Shown here one piece after another: positions 1 through 8,635 of a DNA stretch of 64,000 nucleotides; position 1 is the first letter of the stretch; each line of letters opens with the position of its first letter. The notes under the pieces are model-generated. The model was not told the origin of the DNA. It saw nothing but the letters and a program-made list of their open reading frames with translations, and ran no database searches. The DNA comes from Leeuwenhoekiella sp. (GTDB lineage Bacteria; Bacteroidota; Bacteroidia; Flavobacteriales; Flavobacteriaceae): contig PAPI01000036.1 of assembly GCA_002708845.1 (NCBI GenBank), positions 1-64,000 on the forward strand, given 5' to 3'. Position numbers and translations under genes: made by a program.

Positions 1-16
1 AAACGGTAAAGTTTGC

Positions 17-24
17 TATTTTTG
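17..24 (+). promoter_or_regulatory. -7 promoter box upstream of acpP
   Basis: TATTTTTG fits the Bacteroidota -7 consensus TAnnTTTG and lies 30 bases before the acpP start. The matching -33 TTG would fall just outside the window, so only half the promoter can be seen. It would drive acpP-fabF-rnc. Confidence 0.5.
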
Positions 25-54
25 CCTCCTAATTAAAATTTAAAATTAAATATT

Positions 55-288
55 ATGTCAGACATTGCATCAAGAGTAAAAGCCATCATCGTAGATAAAT
101 TAGGCGTTGATGAGAACGAGGTTGTAGCTGAAGCAAGCTTCACTAATGACCTGGGAGCAGACTCGTTAGATACAGTTGAGCTAATTATGGAGTTTGAAAA
201 AGAATTTGACATTCAGATTCCAGACGACCAGGCAGAAAATATAGCTACTGTAGGTCAAGCTATTTCCTATATAGAAGAAGCAAAATAA
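55..288 (+). CDS. acpP: acyl carrier protein
   Basis: Acyl carrier protein, the cytoplasmic carrier of growing acyl chains in type II fatty acid synthesis. The 77-residue acidic protein is full length for the family and has the DSL phosphopantetheine site at Ser37 ([10 protein letters not shown]). The ATG at 55 follows an AT-rich leader with no Shine-Dalgarno, normal for Bacteroidota. fabF follows after 19 bases and rnc comes next, the common bacterial acpP-fabF-rnc order, so the three are probably one transcript. Confidence 0.98.
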   Translation: MSDIASRVKAIIVDKLGVDENEVVAEASFTNDLGADSLDTVELIMEFEKEFDIQIPDDQAENIATVGQAISYIEEAK

Positions 289-307
289 GAAGAAAGCAAA
301 TTACCTT

Positions 308-1561
308 ATGGAGTTAAAGCGAGTCGTTGTAACAGGTCTTGGTGCGCTTACCCCAATCGGGAACAATATTGAAGAATATTGGGAAGGATTGAGTACTGGT
401 AAGAGTGGCTGTGCCCCTATCACGTATTTTGACGCGGAGAAGTTTAAGACAAAATTCGCTTGTGAGCTCAAAAACTTCAACGCATTAGATTTTTTCGACC
501 GTAAAGAAGCCCGAAAATTAGATCGCTTTGCACAATATGCATTGGTGTCTTCTGATCAGGCTATCTCAGATGCCGGAATTGATCTTGATGAGGTTGATAA
601 ATTTAGGGTAGGTGTAATCTGGGGAGCCGGGATTGGTGGTCTGGAAACTTTTCAGGATGAAGTGATCAACTTTGCTGAAGGTGATGGTACACCGCGTTTC
701 AATCCGTTTTTTATACCTAAAATGATTGCAGATATCGCCCCGGGCAATATCTCAATCAAGCATGGTTTTATGGGGCCTAACTATACTACGGTTTCAGCCT
801 GTGCTTCATCTGCTAATGCAATGATTGATGCTCTTAACTACATTCGTTTAGGGCATTGCGATATCATTGTTACCGGCGGAAGTGAAGCTGCAGTAACTAA
901 GGCAGGTATGGGTGGTTTTAATGCGATGCACGCCCTCTCAACCCGTAATGACAGTCCGGAGACTGCATCAAGGCCATTTGATGCTACTCGTGACGGATTT
1001 GTTTTGGGTGAAGGTGCGGGAGCTCTTATTCTTGAAGAATATGAGCACGCAAAGGCACGAGGCGCAAAAATTTACGCAGAAGTCGTAGGTGGCGGAATGT
1101 CTAGCGACGCGTATCACATGACTGCACCACATCCTGATGGTATAGGTGTAGAGCGTGTAATGCTTAACTGCTTGCGCGATGCTAATATAAAGCCGGAAGA
1201 AGTAGATGCTATTAATACGCATGGTACTTCAACTCCTTTAGGAGACGTCGCAGAACTAAAAGCGATTACCAAAGTTTTTGGTGATCATGCAAAAGATATC
1301 AATATCAATTCAACCAAGTCAATGACCGGTCATTTACTGGGTGCTGCGGGAGCCATCGAAGCCATCGCGTCTATTTTAGCGATGCAACACAGTCTGGTTC
1401 CGCCAACAATTAATCATACAACGGTTGATGAAAATATTGACAATTCGCTTAATTTAACCCTTAACAAAGCGCAAAAGCGTGAAGTTAACGTAGCGATGAG
1501 CAACACTTTTGGTTTTGGAGGTCACAATGCTTGTATCTTATTTAAAAAGTTAAGCGATTAA
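308..1561 (+). CDS. fabF: beta-ketoacyl-ACP synthase II
   Basis: 3-oxoacyl-ACP synthase II, which condenses malonyl-ACP with acyl-ACP in chain elongation. The 417-residue protein has the thiolase fold landmarks: the acyl-accepting Cys165 in TVSACASS, His305 in NTHGTSTPLGD, Lys337 and His342 in STKSMTGH, and the glycine-rich C-terminal FGFGGHN. Length is normal for FabF. It sits between acpP and rnc with short spacers (19 and 6 bases), so co-transcription is likely. The whole sequence reads as FabF rather than FabB. Confidence 0.97.
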   Translation: MELKRVVVTGLGALTPIGNNIEEYWEGLSTGKSGCAPITYFDAEKFKTKFACELKNFNALDFFDRKEARKLDRFAQYALVSSDQAISDAGIDLDEVDKFRVGVIWGAGIGGLETFQDEVINFAEGDGTPRFNPFFIPKMIADIAPGNISIKHGFMGPNYTTVSACASSANAMIDALNYIRLGHCDIIVTGGSEAAVTKAGMGGFNAMHALSTRNDSPETASRPFDATRDGFVLGEGAGALILEEYEHAKARGAKIYAEVVGGGMSSDAYHMTAPHPDGIGVERVMLNCLRDANIKPEEVDAINTHGTSTPLGDVAELKAITKVFGDHAKDININSTKSMTGHLLGAAGAIEAIASILAMQHSLVPPTINHTTVDENIDNSLNLTLNKAQKREVNVAMSNTFGFGGHNACILFKKLSD

Positions 1562-1567
1562 TCACCT

Positions 1568-2314
1568 ATGGGTGCTATTCGCAACATATTTACTTCCCGT
1601 TCTGAAAAGGACGGGAATTTTTTTGGCCTGGTTCAAAAAATCATAGGATTTAAACCAAAGCGTTTACAATTTTATGAGGAGGCTTTCACACACCGCTCGT
1701 TGGGACTTCAAAACAAAAAAGGACATCCGTTTAATTACGAGCGTCTTGAATTTTTAGGAGACGCCATGCTCGGAGCAGTCATCGCTGCCCATTTGTTTGA
1801 TGAAGTAGGGCGGGGGGATGAAGGATACCTTACCAAAATGCGCTCAAAAGTTGTAAGCAGGGAGCATCTTAACGAACTGGGGCGCGATCTGGGTTTACTT
1901 AACCTCGTGCGCGCAGCTATACCAAAAGAGAATTTTGGAGTTAATATACACGGCAATCTGTTTGAAGCCCTAGTGGGTGCTATTTATAAAGATCGGGGAT
2001 ATAAATATGCCAGAAAGTTTATCAATGCTCGGGTCATTGATCCCTATGTAGATATTGAAAAGCTAGAAGGCCGCGTAATCAGTTATAAAAGCCTGTTGAT
2101 CGAATGGTGCCAGAAAGAAAAGAAATCATTTAATTTCAACACTTATGAGGATTCTGGGCAGGACGTCATTCGACACTTTTCAGTTAAGCTGAGTATAGAC
2201 GGTAAGCAGGTGGCTAAAGCACGCGCGACTTCCAAGAAAAAGGCTGAAGAGAAAGCTTCAAAGCGGGCATATTATGTGTTTCAAAACAAAATAGATTTGC
2301 AACAGTTTAATTAA
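1568..2314 (+). CDS. rnc: ribonuclease III
   Basis: Ribonuclease III, a double-strand-specific endonuclease used in rRNA and mRNA processing. The 248-residue protein carries the RNase III signature ERLEFLGD at residues 58-65, which supplies metal-binding acidic residues, and a C-terminal double-stranded RNA-binding domain from about residue 170 with the basic KKKAEEKASKRA end. It starts 6 bases after fabF, so it is the third gene of the acpP operon. Confidence 0.96.
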   Translation: MGAIRNIFTSRSEKDGNFFGLVQKIIGFKPKRLQFYEEAFTHRSLGLQNKKGHPFNYERLEFLGDAMLGAVIAAHLFDEVGRGDEGYLTKMRSKVVSREHLNELGRDLGLLNLVRAAIPKENFGVNIHGNLFEALVGAIYKDRGYKYARKFINARVIDPYVDIEKLEGRVISYKSLLIEWCQKEKKSFNFNTYEDSGQDVIRHFSVKLSIDGKQVAKARATSKKKAEEKASKRAYYVFQNKIDLQQFN

Positions 2315-2380
2315 ATCCTTTTATTATTAGGGTTTACAGTTTGTTAAAGCAAAAGCCTTCCTATTGAAACAGAGTTAGCT

Positions 2381-2388
2381 TATCTTTG
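2381..2388 (+). promoter_or_regulatory. -7-like box very close to the start of the IPExxxVDY gene
   Basis: TATCTTTG matches TAnnTTTG exactly and ends 8 bases before the ATG at 2397. If used, transcription would begin within a few bases of the start codon. No TTG sits at the usual distance upstream (the nearest, 2364-2366, is only 14 bases away), so this is a candidate only. Confidence 0.35.
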
Positions 2389-2396
2389 AAGAACCT

Positions 2397-2879
2397 ATGG
2401 GATCTTATAAACTCTTGCTTGACGAGGCTTTTGATTTTGACTTTAATCTGATCGCAATTCACTGTTCTTTAGAGCAGTACAGGTTGGCCTTTTTAATAAA
2501 TAAATATGCCGGTTTGCGACTGGCAAGTTCAGATGATGTAAACTTTTATGCCAAAAAGGTGAAGTACAGCTTTGGAACCATGAGGTATGAAGATTCTAAA
2601 AATTATCTTAATTATACCTTGATCTCAAATCATTTTAAATTAAGATATTCGCAAGTGCTTGCAGAAAACGGACTTTTTGCAGAATCTGAGCATTCTAAAA
2701 CCTTTAATTTGGTTCCCGAAGTAAAAAATGCTGATTTCCTGCTGAAAATTGAGAGTGATGATGACAAAACGCCGTGTACAAAACTTTTGGGGCAATTAAA
2801 TCGAATTCCCCATATTATTACCGCTTACCAAATAGAGGTAAGTGCTTTAAAATCGAAACAGAATTTAATTTTTGAATAA
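2397..2879 (+). CDS. IPExxxVDY family protein
   Basis: Small conserved Bacteroidota protein of unknown biochemical role, usually found next to pyruvate kinase. The 160 residues contain the N-terminal YKLLLDEAFDFDFNLIAIHC stretch typical of the family and, near the C-terminus, NRIPHIITAYQIEV, a variant of the IPExxxVDYFL motif that names it. No signal peptide or membrane segment is visible. Its TAA overlaps the ATG of pyk by one base (TAATG at 2877-2881), so translation of the two is probably coupled. Function should not be guessed beyond the link to pyk. Confidence 0.85.
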   Translation: MGSYKLLLDEAFDFDFNLIAIHCSLEQYRLAFLINKYAGLRLASSDDVNFYAKKVKYSFGTMRYEDSKNYLNYTLISNHFKLRYSQVLAENGLFAESEHSKTFNLVPEVKNADFLLKIESDDDKTPCTKLLGQLNRIPHIITAYQIEVSALKSKQNLIFE

Positions 2880-4315
2880 TGTCAAACACAAAAAAGACTA
2901 AAATTGTTGCCACATTGGGCCCTGCCACGAGTAAACGGGAAGTTTTACACGATATGATAAAAGCAGGGGTAGATGTTTTCCGTATCAACTTTTCTCACGC
3001 AGATTATGACGCCGTTAAAGAGCGCATAACTATGATTAGAAGCCTGAGTGAAGAGTTTGGGTACAATACGGCAATTCTTGCAGACTTACAGGGACCAAAG
3101 CTGCGCGTAGGCGTTATGAAAGACGAGGTGGTTGTAGAGCCCGGCGATAAGATCATTTTCTCTACAAAAGAAGAGTTTGAAGGCACCAAAGAGCGTGTTT
3201 ATATGAACTACCAGCATTTCCCGAGAGACGTGAACAAAGGAGAACGTATCTTACTTGATGACGGAAAGCTGATTTTTGAGGTTTTAAAGACCGACAATGA
3301 GAATGAGGTTGAAACTGTAGTTATACAGGGAGGGCCGCTTAAATCCCGAAAAGGAGTAAACCTGCCTAATACTAATATTTCGCTTCCGGCATTGACCGAA
3401 AAAGATGTGGAAGATGCCATTTTTGCAATTAGCCAAAAAGTGGATTGGATCGCTTTATCTTTTGTAAGACACGAAGGTGACCTTATCCAGCTTCAGGACC
3501 TTATTAAAGAACACTCGGAGCATAAAATTCCTATCATTTCTAAAATTGAAAAGCCCGAAGCGGTTAAAAATATTGAGAAAATCGTTGCTTATAGTGATGG
3601 TTTAATGGTGGCGCGAGGTGATTTAGGAGTTGAAATTCCTGCGGAAGAAGTGCCGCTTATTCAAAAAGAATTGGTGCTTTCTGCTAAAAAAGCACGTATT
3701 CCGGTAATCATCGCCACTCAAATGATGGAAACGATGATAGACAGCCTTACTCCAACCCGTGCTGAGGTAAACGATGTGGCTAACTCAGTTATGGACGGCG
3801 CTGATGCCGTGATGTTGAGCGGTGAGACTTCGGTAGGTAAATATCCGGTGCAGGTTATAGAGCGTATGGCTTCTATCTGTAAAAAAGTAGAAGATTCTAA
3901 ACTTATTAAAGTACCACATAATCCACCACACATTCGTACCCGTCGCTACATCACCAAGGCAATTTGTTATCATGCTGCCCTAATGGCCAACGAAATTGAT
4001 GCCAAGGCGATTACTACCCTGACCAATTCAGGTTATACCGCGTTTCAGATTTCAGCCTGGAGACCAAGCTCGCATATTTTGGTATTTACTTCAAACCGAA
4101 TTATTCTGAGCCAGCTGAATTTGTTATGGGGTGTAAAAGCATTTTTCTACGATAAATTTGTTTCTACAGATGAGACCGTGAGAGATATTAACCGCATTGC
4201 TCGCGACAGCGGTTACCTGAATATTGGTGATATGGTAATAAGCCTTGCTGCGATGCCAATTAATGAAAAAGGTATGGTAAACACCCTTCGTGTTCGCGAA
4301 ATTCAGGGTAGTTAA
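2879..4315 (+). CDS. pyk: pyruvate kinase
   Basis: Pyruvate kinase, last step of glycolysis (phosphoenolpyruvate + ADP to pyruvate + ATP). The 478-residue protein begins with KIVATLGPAT, has the active-site ISKIEKPEAV segment with its catalytic lysine, the GVNLPN motif that follows the B domain, and ends in the normal allosteric C domain. It overlaps the upstream IPExxxVDY gene by one base and is followed by an intrinsic terminator at 4339-4372. The start at 2879 is supported by the conserved N-terminus. Confidence 0.97.
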   Translation: MSNTKKTKIVATLGPATSKREVLHDMIKAGVDVFRINFSHADYDAVKERITMIRSLSEEFGYNTAILADLQGPKLRVGVMKDEVVVEPGDKIIFSTKEEFEGTKERVYMNYQHFPRDVNKGERILLDDGKLIFEVLKTDNENEVETVVIQGGPLKSRKGVNLPNTNISLPALTEKDVEDAIFAISQKVDWIALSFVRHEGDLIQLQDLIKEHSEHKIPIISKIEKPEAVKNIEKIVAYSDGLMVARGDLGVEIPAEEVPLIQKELVLSAKKARIPVIIATQMMETMIDSLTPTRAEVNDVANSVMDGADAVMLSGETSVGKYPVQVIERMASICKKVEDSKLIKVPHNPPHIRTRRYITKAICYHAALMANEIDAKAITTLTNSGYTAFQISAWRPSSHILVFTSNRIILSQLNLLWGVKAFFYDKFVSTDETVRDINRIARDSGYLNIGDMVISLAAMPINEKGMVNTLRVREIQGS

Positions 4316-4338
4316 CCCCATATTTTAAATTATAGAAT

Positions 4339-4372
4339 AAGGTCATTTGGGAAACTGAATGACCTTTTTTTA
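4339..4372 (+). terminator. intrinsic terminator after pyk
   Basis: AAGGTCATT (4339-4347) and AATGACCTT (4358-4366) form a perfect 9-bp stem followed by a run of T on the plus strand. It closes the pyk transcript and lies just before the convergent 3' end of dinB. Confidence 0.85.
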
Positions 4373-4373
4373 G

Positions 4374-5477
4374 TTAAAAGGCAAATTTGAGCTGTACCGC
4401 GATTTCACGCTCTTTAGAGTCATCTTGCTTCTTATCTTCGGTATTAAGGTTAGCCAGCGTTATACCTAGCAGACGTACACTATTTTCCATTTTCTCCTGA
4501 AAGAGCAGCTCTTTGGCCGTTTCTAAAATCACATCTTTTGATCTCACAAAATAGGGTAGGGTTTTGCTTCGTGTTTTTAGCGTAAAGTCGCTGTATTTGA
4601 TTTTTAAAGTGATTGTTTTCCCCGCAACATCTGATTTTTTGAGTCGGCGTTCTATTTCTTCTGCGATGTTGTTCAGCCTTTCGAGCATAAAAATCTCAGA
4701 CGAGATGTTTTCACTAAAGGTACGCTCGGCGCCCAGTGATTTACGTATACGATCAGGCTTAACGGCGCTATTATGAATACCGCGTACGACATTAAAGTAG
4801 TGGTTACCACTTTTCCCGAAATGTTCCGTTAGATACTCCAGCGTTTTTAGTTTGAGATCAGCACCCGTAAAAATGCCCAGTTGGTACATTTTTTCTGCTG
4901 TGACCTTGCCCACACCATAAAATTTACGAATGTCAAGCGCTTCAAGAAACGCAATTACTTCTTCAGGCGGAATGGTTTTTTGTCCGTTAGGCTTATTGAT
5001 GTCACTGGCAACTTTAGCAATAAACTTATTGATCGAGATTCCTGCGGAAGCATTCAGTCCGGTTTTTTCCTTGATTTTTTCCCGAATTTCCCGTGCTATT
5101 TTGGTTGCGCTGGGGTTACCTTTCTTATTTTCGGTCACATCCAGATAGGCTTCGTCTAATGACAGGGGCTCGACCAAATCAGTGTATTCATAAAAAATCT
5201 CACGTATCTGCTGGCTGATTTCACGATAGCGGTCAAAACGGGTTTTTACAAAAATAAGATCCGGGCATAGTCTGCGGGCCAGACCACCGGCCATGGCACT
5301 TCGCACGCCAAATTTCCGAGCTTCATAACTCGCTGCACTAACCACCCCACGCTCAGAACCGCCACCTACCGCAACGGGTTTACCGCGCAGTTCCGGGTTG
5401 TCCAGCTGTTCTACAGAGGCGTAAAACGCATCCATATCCACGTGTATGATTTTTCGATCTGTAGGGAACTCTTCCAT
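4374..5477 (-). CDS. dinB: DNA polymerase IV (Y-family translesion polymerase)
   Basis: Error-prone Y-family polymerase for synthesis across DNA lesions. The 367 residues hold HVDMDAFYASVEQ with metal ligands Asp14 and Asp16, and SLDEAYLDV with the catalytic Asp108-Glu109 pair. Thumb helix-hairpin-helix and little-finger domains follow. The extreme C-terminus, VQLKFAF, resembles a beta-clamp binding peptide. It is transcribed away from the next gene. No LexA-type palindrome was recognised in the short divergent gap. Confidence 0.95.
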   Translation of the reverse strand: MEEFPTDRKIIHVDMDAFYASVEQLDNPELRGKPVAVGGGSERGVVSAASYEARKFGVRSAMAGGLARRLCPDLIFVKTRFDRYREISQQIREIFYEYTDLVEPLSLDEAYLDVTENKKGNPSATKIAREIREKIKEKTGLNASAGISINKFIAKVASDINKPNGQKTIPPEEVIAFLEALDIRKFYGVGKVTAEKMYQLGIFTGADLKLKTLEYLTEHFGKSGNHYFNVVRGIHNSAVKPDRIRKSLGAERTFSENISSEIFMLERLNNIAEEIERRLKKSDVAGKTITLKIKYSDFTLKTRSKTLPYFVRSKDVILETAKELLFQEKMENSVRLLGITLANLNTEDKKQDDSKEREIAVQLKFAF

Positions 5478-5500
5478 AGCACTACAAAAATACGCACAAG

Positions 5501-5530
5501 TTGAGGTTTAACATGCTTGTTGTATTTTAG
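5501..5530 (+). promoter_or_regulatory. candidate -33/-7 promoter for the NAD(P)-binding protein gene
   Basis: TTG at 5501-5503 and TATTTTAG at 5523-5530 are separated by 19 bases, the spacing expected for the Bacteroidota housekeeping promoter. The -7 box differs from TAnnTTTG at one position. The GTG start at 5546 would leave only a very short leader. Confidence 0.4.
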
Positions 5531-5545
5531 ACTAAAATATGCAAC

Positions 5546-6211
5546 GTGGGAAAAACAGCAATCATATTTGGAATTACCGGCATCACCGGAAAACTTTTGG
5601 CTCAATCTATCCTGGCCGATGCCGCCTATGATAAACTTATCAGTTTTCACCGGCGCAAGTCGGGCCTTGAGCATCCCAAGCTTGAGGAACACGTCGTAGA
5701 TATGTTTGAGCTTAAAAAGCATACAGAAGTTTTTAAGGCTGATGTGGTTTTTTGCTGTATTGGCACCACGCAATCTAAAACTTCAGATAAAGAGGAATAT
5801 AAGGCCATAGATTATGGCATTCCGCTTGCTGCGGCTGAGTTGGCTAAAGAAAACGGGATTCCAAAGTTTATCGTGATTTCGGCTTTAGGTGCAAACCCTG
5901 ATAGTCGTGTTTTTTATAATAGGGTTAAGGGCGAAATGGAGCGTGATATTTTGGTGCTTGGCTTACCTGAAGCTTATTTTCTGGAACCGGCATTGCTCGC
6001 TGCAGAACGTGACGAAAAGCGTACCGCTGAACAACTGGCCATAAAGGCGTTTAAGGTTTTCAACTGGTTTTTGATAGGACCGCTCAAAAAATACCAAAGT
6101 ATCAAACCCGAAAAATTAGTCAGTACGATGAAAACCCTTGCGGTTACGACGTATCCCAAACCACGAATTGAATCAGACGAAATCAAAGAACTTGCCTATG
6201 GCGATGCTTGA
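5546..6211 (+). CDS. NAD(P)-binding oxidoreductase of the atypical SDR type
   Basis: Predicted NAD(P)-binding Rossmann-fold protein of the atypical short-chain dehydrogenase class (YwnB/HTATIP2-like). The 221-residue sequence starts with the dinucleotide loop IFGITGITGKLL and has the later motif FIVISALGANPDSRVFYNRVKGEME, which contains the Tyr-x-x-x-Lys-like pair. The substrate is unknown. The start is GTG at 5546; the ATG at 5539 is in another frame. It begins 68 bases from dinB in divergent orientation and overlaps the next gene by 8 bases. Confidence 0.85.
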   Translation: MGKTAIIFGITGITGKLLAQSILADAAYDKLISFHRRKSGLEHPKLEEHVVDMFELKKHTEVFKADVVFCCIGTTQSKTSDKEEYKAIDYGIPLAAAELAKENGIPKFIVISALGANPDSRVFYNRVKGEMERDILVLGLPEAYFLEPALLAAERDEKRTAEQLAIKAFKVFNWFLIGPLKKYQSIKPEKLVSTMKTLAVTTYPKPRIESDEIKELAYGDA

Positions 6212-6680
6212 AATTGAACGCAAATTTTTAGTCAGGAATACCAACTTTAGAGTTGAAGCTTTTTCTCAAAGCGAAATAAGACAGGGCTACCTGAGTAGTA
6301 ATCCGGCTCGTGCCGTGCGTGTGCGTATCACCGGTGATGAGGCTTTCCTAACTATAAAAGGGGCATCAGATGCCGGCGGGACTACGCGTTTTGAATGGGA
6401 AAAAGCAATTGCACTAAATGAGGCCCAAGAGCTTTTTAAGCTGTGCGAACCCGGAAGTATTCATAAAACCCGGTATTATGTGAAGGCTGATGCGCATACC
6501 TATGAGGTAGATGAATTTTACGGAGACAATGAAGGGCTCATATTGGCCGAAATAGAACTTGAAAACGCAGATCAACATTTTATAAAACCAGATTGGCTGG
6601 GAGAAGAAGTTACTGGCGATAACAGGTATTACAACTCTCAGCTGAGTAAAAACCCATTTACGTTATGGAAAGAAAATTAA
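6204..6680 (+). CDS. CYTH domain protein (triphosphate tunnel metalloenzyme family)
   Basis: CYTH/TTM superfamily protein of about 158 residues. It has the N-terminal ExExK signature as LEIERKFLV, alternating acidic and basic strands (RVRITGDEAFLTIKG, YEVDEFYGDNEGLILAEIELE) that line the tunnel, and binds triphosphate with metal. Bacterial members are often inorganic triphosphatases; CyaB-type adenylate cyclase activity is less likely at this size. The ATG at 6204 (or 6198) is preferred to the longer frame from 6138 because family members begin right at the ExExK strand. It overlaps the previous gene by 8 bases and the next by 16. Confidence 0.88.
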   Translation: MLEIERKFLVRNTNFRVEAFSQSEIRQGYLSSNPARAVRVRITGDEAFLTIKGASDAGGTTRFEWEKAIALNEAQELFKLCEPGSIHKTRYYVKADAHTYEVDEFYGDNEGLILAEIELENADQHFIKPDWLGEEVTGDNRYYNSQLSKNPFTLWKEN

Positions 6681-7165
6681 TTTTTAAACTGGTTGCCGTA
6701 TTGGTTTTTGTGGTGTCTTGTAAAGAGCAACAGGTAAAAGAAGTGCCTGTTCTTAGGGATGAACCTCAAAATAAAAGACTTGTTTCTGATATAGAAGCTG
6801 AACTCAAAGAAGCGGGTTATCTCACGATAAATTATGTGGATGATAAGACTAAGGACACCGTCATTATGCAACAGTATTTTATAGCCTTCTTAAAAAGCGG
6901 TCCTAATCGTGATCAATCACCGGCCGAATCAGACAGTCTGCAGCAACTACACTTAGCGCATTTGGGACGTATGTATGAGTTGGGTTACGCAGATATTTCA
7001 GGGCCTTTTGGAGATGACGGGGAGATCAGAGGTATTACCATTTATAATGTACCCACTTTGAAAATGGCCGATAGTCTTGCAAACCTGGACCCAATGGTAC
7101 AGGCTGGTCGCCTGGAGATTGAAATACACCCATGGTGGGCAGCAAAAGGCTTTGGGTTAAGATAA
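6665..7165 (+). CDS. lipoprotein with YciI-like domain
   Basis: Predicted outer-envelope lipoprotein of 166 residues. The N-terminus is a short hydrophobic signal ending in a lipobox (FVVSC, Cys19). The rest resembles the YCII fold: a beta strand (YFIAFLKSGPNRDQ), a helix around LHLAHLGRMYELGY, the ISGPFGDDGEIRGITIYNV strand-turn-strand, and a C-terminal MVQAGRLEIEIHPWW, comparable to the stretch around the conserved His-Asp pair of YciI enzymes. A catalytic role in the periplasm is unproven. It overlaps the CYTH gene by 16 bases, so the three genes from 5546 form one unit. Confidence 0.75.
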   Translation: MERKLIFKLVAVLVFVVSCKEQQVKEVPVLRDEPQNKRLVSDIEAELKEAGYLTINYVDDKTKDTVIMQQYFIAFLKSGPNRDQSPAESDSLQQLHLAHLGRMYELGYADISGPFGDDGEIRGITIYNVPTLKMADSLANLDPMVQAGRLEIEIHPWWAAKGFGLR

Positions 7166-7166
7166 A

Positions 7167-7195
7167 AAAGCCCGTAGCATATAACTACGAGCTTT
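7167..7195 (-). terminator. intrinsic terminator of the RND efflux operon
   Basis: AAAGCCCGTAG (7167-7177) and CTACGAGCTTT (7185-7195) form an 11-bp stem with one mismatch. A T run follows it on the minus strand (TTTTTT before 7165), so it most likely ends the minus-strand efflux operon; it also sits right behind the plus-strand lipoprotein gene. Confidence 0.75.
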
Positions 7196-7235
7196 AGGGG
7201 CATTCCAATTTAGGGAAAAAAGGCGCCATTTGTTA

Positions 7236-8633
7236 TTACCAGCCTCCACCCAGCGCAGAGTACAGGTTTACAATAGCCTGCAATTGATTGTAACGGGTGT
7301 TGATGAGGTCAAGACTCGAGTTGAGGGCATTTTCACGTGCCGTTAATACTTCGAGATAGTTAGCCAGACCGTTTTCTAATAATTCTTCGGAATAGCCTGT
7401 TGCGAGGTCATAGGCATCCAGTTCGTTTTGTTTCACTTCCAGTTTTTCAGTAGCGATCTCATAGCTGTATAAAGCATCGGAAACTTCACGGGTTGCATCT
7501 AAAAGAGCCTTTCTAAAATTAAGTTTAGCCTGTTCCTGCTGAGCCTGTGCTACTTCGTATTGTGTGCGTATTTTTCGGCCATTAAAAATAGGCTGGGTCA
7601 AACCACCTACAATGGTGGCAAAGAGCGAAGTGGTATCAAAAAGCTTTGAAAAATCAAGACTTTGAAAACCTCCGGTTGCATTAAGGGTCAACGACGGATA
7701 AAAATTGCTTCGGGCTACATTTGTGAGCTCAAAGGCGTTGATAAGACCATATTCTGCCGCGCGAACATCGGGACGGTTGCTCAACAGTTCTGCAGGTACG
7801 CCGGTTTTGAGCGGTGTGTTTATGGTTTGATCTAAAAGTTCGCTTCGGTTTATGGGGCCGGGTTCACGGCCCAGGAGTATCGAAAGGCTGTTTTCCTGCA
7901 GGCGTATTTGCTTCAGAATATCCAGGTTAATCGCTTGAGCGGTATAAAGCTGGGCTTCGGTTTGCTTTACGCCCACTTCAGTAACATTGCCGGCTTCTTT
8001 TAACGCTTTCGTAGTCTCGAGGCTGCTGCTTCGGGTTTCTATGGTGGCTTGCGTGACGCGAAGCTGTTCATCTAAAGCCAAAAGCTGAAAATAACCCGAT
8101 GCAATGGAAGCGATTAACTGCGTTTTTACTGCACGGTGGGCTTCTACAGACTGTAAATACGATGCGGCAAAAGCGCGCTTATTGCTGCGTATCTTACCCC
8201 AGATATCTGCTTCCCAAGAAAGACCGCCACTCACCTGATACACATCAAGGGTAGAAAACTGTCCTCCAAACTGACTGTTTGAAGACAATTCCTGGCGGGT
8301 GTACTGGGCTGTTCCATTTAAAGTAGGAAAGTAAGCCAGCTTACCTTGCTTAAAATAGGCTTCGGCTGCGTTGATATTTTCAAGGGCAACCCGAATGTCA
8401 ATGTTTTCCTCGAGTCCTTCTGCAATCAAATTTTGAAGCAAAGGGTCAGAGAAGAGTTCGTCCCAGCTAATCAAAGCGACATTGGTACTGTCAACGGGCA
8501 GATTATCAGTGCGGTAGTTAAGGTCTTCCACGACTGTTTCCGGCCGCTCGTATTCTTTGGCAGCAAAGCAAGACGCCAGCAACAGCGGAATCCCAATTAA
8601 TACTATGATTCTATAGATGATTTTTCTTTTCAT
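7236..8633 (-). CDS. RND efflux outer-membrane lipoprotein (TolC/OprM family)
   Basis: Outer-membrane factor of a tripartite efflux pump, forming the exit duct. The 465-residue protein has a lipobox (LLASC) after a hydrophobic signal and the two repeated OEP regions of the NodT/OprM group, each rich in coiled-coil helices; the motif LLSNRPDVRAAEYGL is typical. It ends with SALGGGW, a common C-terminus in this family. It is the last gene of the operon, 2 bases after the pump gene. Confidence 0.94.
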   Translation of the reverse strand: MKRKIIYRIIVLIGIPLLLASCFAAKEYERPETVVEDLNYRTDNLPVDSTNVALISWDELFSDPLLQNLIAEGLEENIDIRVALENINAAEAYFKQGKLAYFPTLNGTAQYTRQELSSNSQFGGQFSTLDVYQVSGGLSWEADIWGKIRSNKRAFAASYLQSVEAHRAVKTQLIASIASGYFQLLALDEQLRVTQATIETRSSSLETTKALKEAGNVTEVGVKQTEAQLYTAQAINLDILKQIRLQENSLSILLGREPGPINRSELLDQTINTPLKTGVPAELLSNRPDVRAAEYGLINAFELTNVARSNFYPSLTLNATGGFQSLDFSKLFDTTSLFATIVGGLTQPIFNGRKIRTQYEVAQAQQEQAKLNFRKALLDATREVSDALYSYEIATEKLEVKQNELDAYDLATGYSEELLENGLANYLEVLTARENALNSSLDLINTRYNQLQAIVNLYSALGGGW

Positions 8634-8635
8634 AA

